Source: Bryobacteraceae bacterium (lineage in GTDB: Bacteria > Acidobacteriota > Terriglobia > Bryobacterales > Bryobacteraceae). From it: a stretch of DNA of 64,000 nucleotides. The stretch spans positions 1 to 64,000 of the forward strand of contig JAICJH010000036.1 of assembly GCA_025928545.1 (NCBI GenBank), read 5' to 3'. The notes beneath the pieces are model-generated. The model was not told the DNA's origin, made no database searches, and was given only the letters and a program-made list of their open reading frames with translations. Both the position numbers and the translations under genes were made by a program. Positions 24,052-32,743 of the stretch are shown here, in pieces (the first letter of the stretch is position 1; each line of letters begins with the position of its first letter).

Positions 24052-25623
24052 ATGATGTACAAAGACCCCAAGCCCTGGATAGCACCGGCCCGTGGTGTTG
24101 CCGTCCGCCTGTTCTTCACCTGCTGGATTATCTACACCGCGCACCTCGCGACCAATACGGTGCGGGAGATCTACCTCGCTCTCGCGATCGGCGACCATGC
24201 CTCGTTCCGCGTCGACGAGTACGCCAACATGCACCCGGACTTATTCGAAAAAAAGGGCTTCGGATGGCATATCGGCGCCAATCCAGGCGCTTCGATGCTG
24301 GGCGCGATTCCATATGCCGTGAGCCGCCCGGTGGTGGACCGCATCATCGAGAAAGTGAACCGCGCGCGAGCGGCCGGGGGCAATACAGAACCTCCGCAAT
24401 ACAATTCACCCTGGCCCATGGCGCGGCAATTCTACGTCGAAGCATGGCGCCGCGGTTTCGATATTAAATTCGGCCTTGCCGCGATTGTGATGCAGGCGTT
24501 TTGCATGGCGCCGATTTCGGCACTGGGTGTCGTCGCGATGTTCTATTTCCTCCGCCGCATTTTCGGAGACGACCGGACGGCGTTCTGGCTCGCGCTGCTG
24601 TATGCCTTCGGAACGCCGGTCTTCTTCCGCACCGGGTTCCTGAACCACAACATGATTCTGGGCCACCTTACATTCATCGGCTTCCTGGCGATGTGGAATC
24701 CGGGCGGAGATAACCGTTGGGCTCCGCATCTCCGATACTGCCTGGGAGGCCTGCTGGGCGGCATGGCGGTGCTCCTCGACTATTCCGGCATCGTGCCGCT
24801 CGGAGTCCTGTTCTGTTACGCCGCCGCGACAGCCGGGTGGAAGCGGATTATATCGACATCATGGTGGTATGGGTTGGGCGCGATCGGCCCCATTCTGCTG
24901 CTTTGGTTTTATCAGTGGAAGAGTTTTGGCAATCCGTTCCTGCCGGGGCAGAACTGGATGCCGCCGGTGGAGTGGATCGACATCGGCTATCAAGGGTTCA
25001 CATTCCCGCAACCCGAGTTGCTGCGGATTCTCCTCATCGATTACCGCTTCGGCCTCTTCACTACTTGTCCCCTGATGCTGCTCGCCGTGATGGCGCTGTG
25101 GGGCAAGCGGGGCGCCAGGCGCTTCATTCCCGCCCGCGAGTTAGCCGTGCTGTTGGCCGTGCCCGTTGGCCTCTGGCTATTCTGCGGCGGCATCAGCTAT
25201 GTCAAGCTGCAATTTAACAACGGGCTGAGGTATCTGGCGCCGCTGCTGCCTTATATGTTCGTACTCGTGGCGACAGCGCTGGTGCGAATCCCGCGCCGTC
25301 TCGCATATCTCTTCGCGATTGCCGCCGTTGCACAGGCCTGGTCGATGGCCATGTATCGCGATGTCGAACGCGGCCTGGGCGTGCTCGATCCCGTCGTCCA
25401 CGTCTTTATCGGAGGCTTCCAACTCCCCGTGCTTTCCGTGCTCTCGCGCATGGGCGGCCAATACGGCGACTACACCGCGCAGGGGGTTTCCCCGCTGCCT
25501 ATTCTCGGGCTGGTTGCCGTAGTGGTGGCCGCCATCTGGTCCGGTGCGCGGACGCAGCAGCCGAAATCTTTGGAAAAGGAAACGTTTTTTAGGAGTCGAA
25601 CCGCTTCACCGACTACATTTTAG
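24052..25623 (+). CDS. GT-C-like membrane protein, paralogue of the 61368 gene
   Basis: The product has 523 aa. The first membrane helix (LFFTCWIIYTAHLA) is followed by a large loop with AIGDHASFRVDEYANM and IGANPGASMLGAIPYA, then alternating helices to the C-terminus. The enzyme at 61368 shares the order ALAI, E-Y or E-QYA, NPGAS-x-x-GAIP and FRTGFLNHN or FRAAHLNHN. This subfamily has a modified GT-C entry loop; I infer a glycosyltransferase but the assignment is weaker than for the PMT_2-like members. ATG 24052 or 24055 is the start; no Shine-Dalgarno is seen, consistent with a very short leader. It begins a rightward run of five genes. Confidence 0.7.
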   Translation: MMYKDPKPWIAPARGVAVRLFFTCWIIYTAHLATNTVREIYLALAIGDHASFRVDEYANMHPDLFEKKGFGWHIGANPGASMLGAIPYAVSRPVVDRIIEKVNRARAAGGNTEPPQYNSPWPMARQFYVEAWRRGFDIKFGLAAIVMQAFCMAPISALGVVAMFYFLRRIFGDDRTAFWLALLYAFGTPVFFRTGFLNHNMILGHLTFIGFLAMWNPGGDNRWAPHLRYCLGGLLGGMAVLLDYSGIVPLGVLFCYAAATAGWKRIISTSWWYGLGAIGPILLLWFYQWKSFGNPFLPGQNWMPPVEWIDIGYQGFTFPQPELLRILLIDYRFGLFTTCPLMLLAVMALWGKRGARRFIPARELAVLLAVPVGLWLFCGGISYVKLQFNNGLRYLAPLLPYMFVLVATALVRIPRRLAYLFAIAAVAQAWSMAMYRDVERGLGVLDPVVHVFIGGFQLPVLSVLSRMGGQYGDYTAQGVSPLPILGLVAVVVAAIWSGARTQQPKSLEKETFFRSRTASPTTF

Positions 25624-25637
25624 GATCAGCAATAATT

Positions 25638-25653
25638 TGGCCCTCCACATGCC
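25638..25653 (+). promoter_or_regulatory. Sigma-54-type element before the GT2 gene at 25668
   Basis: The plus strand reads TGGCCCTCCACATGCC. The +1 near 25664 would leave only 4 nt before the GTG start. Confidence 0.38.
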
Positions 25654-25667
25654 TAAAACCGGGGCTT

Positions 25668-26444
25668 GTGAGCCAGTTACCCGCTAAAGTCGATATCGTG
25701 ATTCCCGTTCTGAACGAGGCGCACGTCTTGCGAAAGAGCGTCGAAACCGTGTGGCAGTTCCTTCGATCCAGCCGGCTGCCGTACGACTGTGAGATCGTCA
25801 TTGTCGATAACGGATCGACCGATGGGACGCAAAAGGTCGCCAAAGAGCTGTCGCGCGAACTGAGCCAGGTCAGATTCATTCATCTCGTCCAAAGAGGCCG
25901 CGGCCGCGCCTTGCGTAGTGCGTGGCTGCAAAGCAAAGCCGACATCGTCTGCTATATGGACGTGGATCTCTCAACGGGTCTGGACCACCTTTCCGATCTC
26001 CTGAATGCCATCGCCGTCGATGGCTACGACATCGCGACCGGCTCCCGCCTGATGCGGGAATCGCGCACCACCCGGTCGGTCAAACGCGAGTTCATTTCGC
26101 GTTGCTACAACATTATGGTCAAAGCCGTGCTTCTGACCAGGTTCAGCGATGCGCAATGTGGTTTCAAAGCAGTCAGCCGCAGGGCGGTCGAGGCGATCGT
26201 CCCCAAGGTCGAGGATCAATCCTGGTTCTTCGATACGGAATTACTGGTCCTCGCTGAAAAACAGGGGTATCGCATTAAGGATGTTCCGGTGGTCTGGGTG
26301 GAAGACGACGACAGCCGCGTCAAAATCGTCAAAACCGGCTGGGAAGATATCAAGGGAATTCTCCGGCTCCGATGGTATTTATGGAGCCAGCGGTTGGATG
26401 TCTCGTCCGTCGCCGATGCCGATGCCGACCGACGACGGCTCTAG
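25668..26444 (+). CDS. GT2 glycosyltransferase, dolichyl/polyprenyl-phosphate glucosyltransferase-like
   Basis: The product has 258 aa from GTG 25668. The motifs VDIVIPVLNEAHVL, IVIVDNGSTDGT, CYMDVDLSTGLDHL (with intact D-x-D), TGSRLM and CGFKAVSR match the Alg5/DPG-synthase-like GT2 group. That group makes polyprenyl-phosphate-sugars at the cytoplasmic face. No membrane helices are obvious. It is followed after 4 nt by a GT-C gene, so donor synthesis and donor use appear paired in one transcript. The C-terminus is Asp-rich (VADADADRRR). The specific sugar is unknown. Confidence 0.87.
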   Translation: MSQLPAKVDIVIPVLNEAHVLRKSVETVWQFLRSSRLPYDCEIVIVDNGSTDGTQKVAKELSRELSQVRFIHLVQRGRGRALRSAWLQSKADIVCYMDVDLSTGLDHLSDLLNAIAVDGYDIATGSRLMRESRTTRSVKREFISRCYNIMVKAVLLTRFSDAQCGFKAVSRRAVEAIVPKVEDQSWFFDTELLVLAEKQGYRIKDVPVVWVEDDDSRVKIVKTGWEDIKGILRLRWYLWSQRLDVSSVADADADRRRL

Positions 26445-26448
26445 CCGG

Positions 26449-27987
26449 ATGCCGGCTGGCATGCTGTCCGGCCGCAAACTGCTCTGGCTGATTATTCTCC
26501 TGGGCATCGCGGCGCGGCTGTATCGCATCGATGGTCCGTTCCCCGACTGGCACTACTACCGGCAATTCGATACGGCCGCCATCGCCCGCAATTTTTCCGA
26601 ACACTCCCTCAACATCCTCTACCCCCAGGTCGACTGGCGCGGCAACTCCCGCGGGTATGTCGAGGTCGAATTTCAGGCCTTCACGTTCATGGTCGCCGCG
26701 CTCTACCGTGTCTTCGGCGTCCACGAGTCGCTCGGCCGCATTCTGAATCTGTTTTTCTATGCGGGCACGGCGCTTCTCTTGTACCGTCTTGCCCGCGATG
26801 TATATGGCCGCCGGACGGCGTTATTCGCCGTAGGATTCTACGCGTTCCTGCCGCTCTCCTACAGCGTGAGCCATAATTTTCAGCCCGACACCTTCATGGT
26901 GTTATGCACGCTCGCCGGCATTTATTATTTCTTCCGCTGGACGGAAGACATGCAGTGGAAGTGGCTGGCGATCAGCCTCGCCGGCCTGGCGATCGCGGTC
27001 CTGATCAAGCCGTTCTGCCTCTACGCAGGCGTGCCGCTGATTTACCTTTGCCATCGCAAATTCGGCTGGCGCTTTCTCGCGAAGCCGGTGCTCTGGGCCT
27101 ACGCTTTGCTGATCATCGTTCCAATGGTGGCGTGGTACATCCACGCCTACCATCTCTGGACGATTTACGGAAATACGTTCGGGATTTTCGGCGGACGCGT
27201 TCGCGGAGTGTACCTGGGCGGCGACATCCCGACTGTCGGGACTCTACTGCACAACCTCGGGTGGCGCCTGCTTTGGGAAATCGCCACTCCGGTCGGCCTG
27301 CTGCTGCTCTTGGCCGGCCTCTTCGTCCGGCCCCCATCTCGAAATTATGTATTCCACTGGTGGGCGTTGGGATTTCTCGCGACCATTCCGGCGGTACCCT
27401 CCGGGCACTCCGGGCACAACTACTATCAACTTCCGCTGGTCCTCATCGTAGCTCCCGCCATGGCATACGGGCTGGTGCGGCTGATGGATCGCGGGACGCT
27501 TTCGTGGAGAATGGCCGGCGCGGTGTGTGGCCTCTTCTTAGTTTTTTGTGCTTGGGGAATTCGGCCCATGATTGCGTCCAGTGTCGAACTCAAGCAGCGG
27601 ATTGCGTTTGGACAACGTGTGGCGGCGTTGGTGCCGGAAGATGCTTTGATCGTGTTCAGCTATCCGCTCCCGTATAAGCCATCCTGGTATTCGCATCGCA
27701 CTCCGGACGGCGACCTGATCGCCGGTGACCCGACCGATTTCTACGACAGCCATCGCAAGGGTTGGAGCCTGTTCGGCTGGCAGACCTCGCCCGAAATGCT
27801 TCAGAAGCTCACGAAATATAACGCGCAGTATTTCGCTACCTTCTACCCGAAATATGTGTACGAGCAGAGCCCGCAGCTCAAGACCTTTCTGGAAACCAAT
27901 GCCATGCCCATCGAAGTGAAGGGGCGGGGGATCATTTACCGCCTGTCGCCGCCGAACGTTTCTTCCGCACTAGTGGAGGGCCATTAA
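26449..27987 (+). CDS. GT-C (PMT_2/ArnT-like) membrane glycosyltransferase
   Basis: The product has 512 aa, starting 4 nt after the GT2 stop; open frame further upstream overlaps the GT2 gene and is discarded. The first helix is KLLWLIILLGIAARLYRI. The periplasmic entry loop has PDWHYYRQFDTAAIARNF with the acidic residue, then VEFQAFTFMVAALYRVFGV. There are repeated helices to about residue 370 and a soluble tail containing SWYSHRTPDGD. It likely takes the sugar from the lipid made by the neighbouring GT2 enzyme and adds it to a glycan or protein outside. The following TTG start of the sulfatase-fold gene lies 1 nt after its stop. Confidence 0.86.
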   Translation: MPAGMLSGRKLLWLIILLGIAARLYRIDGPFPDWHYYRQFDTAAIARNFSEHSLNILYPQVDWRGNSRGYVEVEFQAFTFMVAALYRVFGVHESLGRILNLFFYAGTALLLYRLARDVYGRRTALFAVGFYAFLPLSYSVSHNFQPDTFMVLCTLAGIYYFFRWTEDMQWKWLAISLAGLAIAVLIKPFCLYAGVPLIYLCHRKFGWRFLAKPVLWAYALLIIVPMVAWYIHAYHLWTIYGNTFGIFGGRVRGVYLGGDIPTVGTLLHNLGWRLLWEIATPVGLLLLLAGLFVRPPSRNYVFHWWALGFLATIPAVPSGHSGHNYYQLPLVLIVAPAMAYGLVRLMDRGTLSWRMAGAVCGLFLVFCAWGIRPMIASSVELKQRIAFGQRVAALVPEDALIVFSYPLPYKPSWYSHRTPDGDLIAGDPTDFYDSHRKGWSLFGWQTSPEMLQKLTKYNAQYFATFYPKYVYEQSPQLKTFLETNAMPIEVKGRGIIYRLSPPNVSSALVEGH

Positions 27988-27988
27988 G

Positions 27989-30085
27989 TTGGCTCGCACA
28001 AATGTTGTGTCGCGCGGCGCCATCGAAGGTCTTCTGGCCGGAGTAGCGTACTGGTCGGTCGAGTCCTTCCTCCTTCACGTCCTGCCGTGGCTCACAGAAC
28101 CGAACGCTCTCTACATGCCGCCCCATGCCGGATTTACGGCTATCCTGCTGCTTATTTATGCGGCGGTCGGGGCGGCGATAGGCGCGGCCTTGGGGTTTGC
28201 GTTTCGCATAGTTCTGCCTGGTAGCGCCGCCGATACAGACACAGCCGCTCTTCGCATTCGGGCGGCCGCCGCTCTTGTGTGGAGTGTGCTGGCCATCGGC
28301 AGTGCCCTCCCACACCTGCCGCGAGGCTTGCCTGCCTGGTATTTCCTATTGTGTTTTTCGCCCATCGGTTTGATCCTGATTGCCAGTCTATTTTCCAGCG
28401 TGTGGGCAAGCCGCGGCCGCCTTTTCGCGAACACGTGGGTGGCAATTACGGTTCTGCTGGCTCTCCTCACCGTCTTCAACCGATCTCATGCGCGCCCGGG
28501 TTTGCTGGCCGGAGCGCTCTGGCTGCTCCCGTTTTTGGGGGCTGCTGTAGCCGTTTCCGTGTTGATGAGCCGGCGAAGTCTGCCACGTACCCTCCTCTCC
28601 GTTGCCTCGCTCGCGCTGCTGGTTTTGGCTGCGTCTTTCCTGTTGCGCCAGACGGCTCGCGGTGAGACGCAACTCTCCGCCGGCGGATCGCCGGCGAATC
28701 AGCCGAACGTCATTCTGATCACACTCGATACAGTGCGGGCCGATCATCTCTCTCTCTACGGCTACGAAAGAGACACCACTCCCAATCTGCGGCGCCTCGC
28801 CGCGCAGTCGACTGTATATACCCAAGCAATCTCTGCCGGCGACATGACGTTATCGAGTCATGCCTCCATCTTTACGGGCATGAATCCCAGTTGGCACAAA
28901 GCTCACTTCGACCCGGCTTACGAAGGGGGGCGGCCTCTCGACACGAAATATCCAACCATCGCGGAACTCCTCTCGGCCAAGGGCTACGATACCGGGGGCG
29001 TCGCCGCGAACTATCTTTATCTGGGTTATGGATTCGGCCTGGACCGCGGGTTCGCCTTCCACGATTCCACGGGACCGAAGGTGTTGCTCGGCCGGACCGA
29101 GCCGTTCCTGCTCAGAGACCGCATTCGCAATTCCCTGATCGCTTTTCAGAAGCCCTGGCAATACGATCAGGCGTTTCGCAGAGCTGAAGAAATCAACGAC
29201 TCTGCGCTGGCATTCTTCGATCGCGAAAAGACGCGAGGACGAAAGTTCTTCGGTTTTCTGAACTACATGGATGCGCACTGGCCTTATCTCCCGCCCGGCC
29301 GTTTCGCCGCCATGTTCCCCGGGGCCGACCCTAATCTGCGTACCGGCCACTACGATGCAATGGAACGAGAGATTCTCACGCTCCGGCGGCCCATCTCAGA
29401 ACGCGAGCGTCGGCATCTCATCTCGCAATACGATGGCGGCATCGCATACATGGATGCGGCGCTAGGCGCCCTGGTGGAGCAACTCAAGCAGCGCGGCATT
29501 TTTGAAAACACTCTCTTGATCATCACGTCCGATCACGGCGAGGCTTTTGGGGAGCGGGCGATCATCGGCCATGCCCTCTCCGTCTACCAGGATGAGATCC
29601 ACGTTCCTCTGCTGATTAAGTATCCCGGCGAGAACGCGCCGGTGCGCAATGACGATGTCGTCAGCCTCACCGATTTGGCGCCTACCATCCTTACTGTCCT
29701 GGGTTACGCATCGCCCCATAATATGCAGGGGCGCGATCTGTCGCGGAGTTCTTCCGCCGTCGGGAGCGATGTCGTCAGCGAAACGTTCACGCATCCTCTG
29801 ATGTCCAAGTGGTCGCCGCGATTCTTGCGCAGTGAACAGGCCGTCTTCGCCGGCCCGCTGAAGTTTATCCGGTCTTCCAACGGCGGCCGCGAGCTTTATG
29901 ATCTCGCCCGCGATCCCGATGAGCAACATAACCTCTCCGGCAGCCAGCCAACAGACAGTTTCGATTCGAAACTGGTTCAGTATCTGAAAGCCGCGGCTAT
30001 AGATAATCGCCGGAAAGCGCCCGCGCCTGCGGGAAACGGCAATCTCAAGCAGTTGAAGTCACTCGGCTACATCGAGGGGAAGTAG
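27989..30085 (+). CDS. Membrane-bound sulfatase-fold protein without the formylglycine Cys
   Basis: The product has 698 aa, starting at TTG 27989 with a strong GGAGGG 9 nt upstream. Residues 1-220 hold about six membrane helices; 240-680 form an alkaline-phosphatase/sulfatase fold outside the membrane. Metal motifs seen are ITLDTVRADHLSLYGY (Asp247) and IITSDHGEAFGE. At the nucleophile position, where sulfatases have C-x-P-S-R, this protein reads TLSSHASIFTG, so Ser/Thr would be the nucleophile. That is the state in phosphoglycerol and phosphoethanolamine transferases and some hydrolases. It likely adds or removes a phosphate- or sulfate-linked group on the exported glycan. Direction and group are open. 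Confidence 0.8.
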   Translation: MARTNVVSRGAIEGLLAGVAYWSVESFLLHVLPWLTEPNALYMPPHAGFTAILLLIYAAVGAAIGAALGFAFRIVLPGSAADTDTAALRIRAAAALVWSVLAIGSALPHLPRGLPAWYFLLCFSPIGLILIASLFSSVWASRGRLFANTWVAITVLLALLTVFNRSHARPGLLAGALWLLPFLGAAVAVSVLMSRRSLPRTLLSVASLALLVLAASFLLRQTARGETQLSAGGSPANQPNVILITLDTVRADHLSLYGYERDTTPNLRRLAAQSTVYTQAISAGDMTLSSHASIFTGMNPSWHKAHFDPAYEGGRPLDTKYPTIAELLSAKGYDTGGVAANYLYLGYGFGLDRGFAFHDSTGPKVLLGRTEPFLLRDRIRNSLIAFQKPWQYDQAFRRAEEINDSALAFFDREKTRGRKFFGFLNYMDAHWPYLPPGRFAAMFPGADPNLRTGHYDAMEREILTLRRPISERERRHLISQYDGGIAYMDAALGALVEQLKQRGIFENTLLIITSDHGEAFGERAIIGHALSVYQDEIHVPLLIKYPGENAPVRNDDVVSLTDLAPTILTVLGYASPHNMQGRDLSRSSSAVGSDVVSETFTHPLMSKWSPRFLRSEQAVFAGPLKFIRSSNGGRELYDLARDPDEQHNLSGSQPTDSFDSKLVQYLKAAAIDNRRKAPAPAGNGNLKQLKSLGYIEGK

Positions 30086-30143
30086 ATGCGCTCCTTCGCC
30101 GCCGCGCCGGAAGAAAACGACTCTTTGTAAATTACAGGTTCTT

Positions 30144-31727
30144 GTGTACGGTGTAATCAAGGCAAGAGAAGAACAGAAGCTCCTGGTCCCTGTTGCAAGC
30201 TACGCGTTGTTGGCGTCTGCAGTGGGTGTGTCGATCCTGTGGTGCATCGCCTCATTCTGGTTTCCATTCGGATGGGATCAGGGCATGTTTGCCTCGGTGG
30301 GCGATGTCATCGTCCGCGGAGGCATGCCCTACCGCGACGGTTGGGAAACCAGAGGACCGCTTCCGTTTTACCTCTTCGCTGCCGCGCAATCGCTCTTCGG
30401 CCGGCATATGTGGAGTATTCGTATTTTCGATATTCCCCTGCTGATTACAGGCATGTTCACTCTCGGCTCACTCGTGGCTCGTCTGACGTCGCATCTCGCC
30501 GCATGGTGGACGGCGCTAACGCTGGCGTTTTGGATCGCTTCTCTGACCTGGTTTCACACAGCGGAACCGGATGTTTGGGCGGCCATTCTGGTCATCGTCG
30601 GGCTGGTGCCTCTCTTTCACAGAACACAGGTATCGCTCTCGCGACTGCTTGCTGCCGGCCTTCTGGTCGGCGTCGCAGGGCTAGTGAAACCGGTGAACCT
30701 CGGGTTCATCGTAATACCGCTCCTGGTTGTTCTACAGCAGGAGCGATCTGCTAAGTCCGGATTGACGCGGGCGGGGACTGTCACCGCAATGATGTTTCTG
30801 CCTGTCGCGCTTGCGGTGGCGTGGTTCGGTTATCGTGGAGCACTCGACGCTCTCGTTAACGTCCATATCCTTTACCCCGTGAAAGTCTACTCCGGCATCG
30901 CAGCGCCGAGAATCGGCGATCTTGCGCGCAGCGTTCTCCACTTCTTTCTCGATGAGCCCGTCTTATTCGCGCTTCCAGTCGTCATCATCGGCGGATACTC
31001 GCTCTGGCGAAAGTCTCGTCATCTTGCCGTTCTTGTCCTCGCCTGGCTTGGGATGGCGCTGTTGGGCATAGTGATGCAGGGAAAGTTTTTCAAATATCAC
31101 TGGGTTTCCCTGTTCGCTCCCATGATTATCATGGGCGTGTTTGGAGTCCAGTCGTTGCTCATAGAAGCCGCGGCGGAGGCCCGCAATCGCTCGACAGAAT
31201 CCTTGCGCCTTATCGGGCGGGTGGCCGTCGCGCTTGCAGCCATCGGTGTATTGCAACTGGCTACGGTTTCGATATCCGCCGTCGGTCAATGGCTGAAGCT
31301 CGTCACCGGCGGCGTGAACAGCGAACAGTATTATGCCTCGCACCGCGCGACCCCCTTCGTTGCTGGAGACGATATGAAGGCGGCCCGCTACATCCAGGAG
31401 AGGACGAAACCGAGCGATGGAGTTGTCGTCTTCGGCAATGATGCCTTGATCTATTTCTTGAGCGGCCGGGCAAATCCCACGCGGTTTCTGACTGCGGGCT
31501 CGATGACGTTCGGGCGCTCCGGGTCGATTCGCGATGCGTACCGGCGGGAATACATCAGCGGCATCCAACGAGCTCTGCCGGCATATGTGGTGCTCGGCGT
31601 CGCATACAACGGATCAAAAGAGAAAGCGCTCCAGGGGTTTCCGGAACTCGATACTCTCCTGCGCGAGCAATATACGCTGGACACTCACATCGGCTACCTT
31701 GATCTTTACCGCTCCAACACCCATTAG
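30144..31727 (+). CDS. GT-C-like membrane glycosyltransferase
   Basis: The product has 527 aa from GTG 30144. After the first helix the loop reads FGWDQGMFASVGDVIVRGG, then YRDGWETRGPLPFYLFAAA, the pattern of GT39/GT83-like enzymes with an Asp in the catalytic region. Many helices follow to about residue 390, with a soluble C-terminal domain carrying NDALIYFLSGR. It lies 58 bp after the sulfatase-fold gene without a recognisable promoter of its own, so it probably belongs to the same transcript. It ends convergent with the leftward GtrB-like gene. Sugar unknown. Confidence 0.78.
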   Translation: MYGVIKAREEQKLLVPVASYALLASAVGVSILWCIASFWFPFGWDQGMFASVGDVIVRGGMPYRDGWETRGPLPFYLFAAAQSLFGRHMWSIRIFDIPLLITGMFTLGSLVARLTSHLAAWWTALTLAFWIASLTWFHTAEPDVWAAILVIVGLVPLFHRTQVSLSRLLAAGLLVGVAGLVKPVNLGFIVIPLLVVLQQERSAKSGLTRAGTVTAMMFLPVALAVAWFGYRGALDALVNVHILYPVKVYSGIAAPRIGDLARSVLHFFLDEPVLFALPVVIIGGYSLWRKSRHLAVLVLAWLGMALLGIVMQGKFFKYHWVSLFAPMIIMGVFGVQSLLIEAAAEARNRSTESLRLIGRVAVALAAIGVLQLATVSISAVGQWLKLVTGGVNSEQYYASHRATPFVAGDDMKAARYIQERTKPSDGVVVFGNDALIYFLSGRANPTRFLTAGSMTFGRSGSIRDAYRREYISGIQRALPAYVVLGVAYNGSKEKALQGFPELDTLLREQYTLDTHIGYLDLYRSNTH

Positions 31728-31746
31728 GACGCCGGAGCGCCCGCCT

Positions 31747-31761
31747 GTCAGCGGGGCTGAC
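31747..31761. terminator. Small hairpin between convergent genes
   Basis: Six-base-pair stem GTCAGC/GCTGAC with loop GGG, located at the 3' ends of the GT-C gene (stop 31727) and the GtrB-like gene (stop 31748). There is no U-tract; terminator function is weakly supported. Confidence 0.3.
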
Positions 31762-32713
31762 CGATGGATTGTTGCCGGATCAGCGCATCGTCATGGACAA
31801 CCGTTGAATCGATGAGATAGTTGGGCCGCCGGCGCGCGTTCTGCAGGCACAACCACACGTACTGTCCGACAATACCCATCCCCAGTGTCATTAGTGAGCC
31901 AAAGAAGAGGATCATCAACGCGAGTGCGGTATACCCGGGCACAGGGATCCCATTCGTCAGCCGCGAGAACGAGATGTAGCCGCCGAGCACGACCGCTGTC
32001 GTTACCCCCAAGCATCCGATAGCGAGGAGAACACGAAGCGGCAGGTCCGTGAAATTGAAAGTACTGTCCAGGCAATAGCGAAGCTTCAGCGCCAGAGTCC
32101 ATGCGCTCTGTCCCTCCAGCCGGGGCTGCCGCTCATACGGGATATAGCGGCGCCTGAAGCCAACCCAGAACAGAAGCGCCATCAGGCTCGAGCTGGATTC
32201 CGGGAAACCCAAGATGAGATCTCGAACCCGCCGCGTGCAGCCGAACATATCGACTCCGCCCTTGGGGATGTCTTTGACGACGAACCGCCGGTAAATGCCC
32301 CAGAAGAGCGTCGCGAAGAGTTCCGTGAGCCAGGGATCGTTACGTTTGCTGCGATATCCGAAGATGATGTCCGCCGTATCGCGGCGGAGTTCGTCGTAGA
32401 ACTGGACTGCCAGCTCAGGCGGCTCCTGCAAGTCGGCGGCTAATACCGCGAAAAAGTCACCGCGGCCGAGTTCCAGGCCCGCCTTGATGGCGTTGAAAGA
32501 TCCGAAATTCCGGCTGAGTGCGGCGATCTGCGATTGCCGGAACAGCCCGGGCACGCGTTCCTGCAGTATCCGCAGGCTGTCATCCGGACTGCCGTCCACG
32601 ACGAAAACCACTTCGAGGTCATTCTCTAGCTGCTCATCCAGCCGGACCAGTTCGCGGAGCAGCCGCTCCAGATTGGCTTCGTTCTTGTAAACAGGAATGA
32701 TGAGGGACAGCAC
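31748..32713 (-). CDS. GtrB-like GT2 (polyprenyl-phosphate-sugar synthase with C-terminal membrane helices)
   Basis: The product has 321 aa. The GT-A domain carries LSLIIPVYKNEANL, VFVVDGSPDDSL, LSRNFGSFNAIKAGLE and VLAADLQEPPELA; then two C-terminal transmembrane helices (about residues 228-250 and 262-285). This is the GtrB/DPM1-type layout of enzymes that make polyprenyl-phosphate-glucose-like donors. It lies 30 nt downstream of the WxcM-like gene in a two-gene unit. The donor might therefore carry the sugar modified by the WxcM-like protein, an inference. GT-C enzymes nearby would be the users. Confidence 0.88.
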   Translation of the reverse strand: MLSLIIPVYKNEANLERLLRELVRLDEQLENDLEVVFVVDGSPDDSLRILQERVPGLFRQSQIAALSRNFGSFNAIKAGLELGRGDFFAVLAADLQEPPELAVQFYDELRRDTADIIFGYRSKRNDPWLTELFATLFWGIYRRFVVKDIPKGGVDMFGCTRRVRDLILGFPESSSSLMALLFWVGFRRRYIPYERQPRLEGQSAWTLALKLRYCLDSTFNFTDLPLRVLLAIGCLGVTTAVVLGGYISFSRLTNGIPVPGYTALALMILFFGSLMTLGMGIVGQYVWLCLQNARRRPNYLIDSTVVHDDALIRQQSIGQPR

Positions 32714-32743
32714 TTCATTGCCTCAATCGGTGGCAGGCGTCAA

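Noticed and set aside
31747..31761. Short hairpin as a strong intrinsic terminator
   Set aside because: Only six base pairs and no U-tract; kept as a weak feature, not as a finding.
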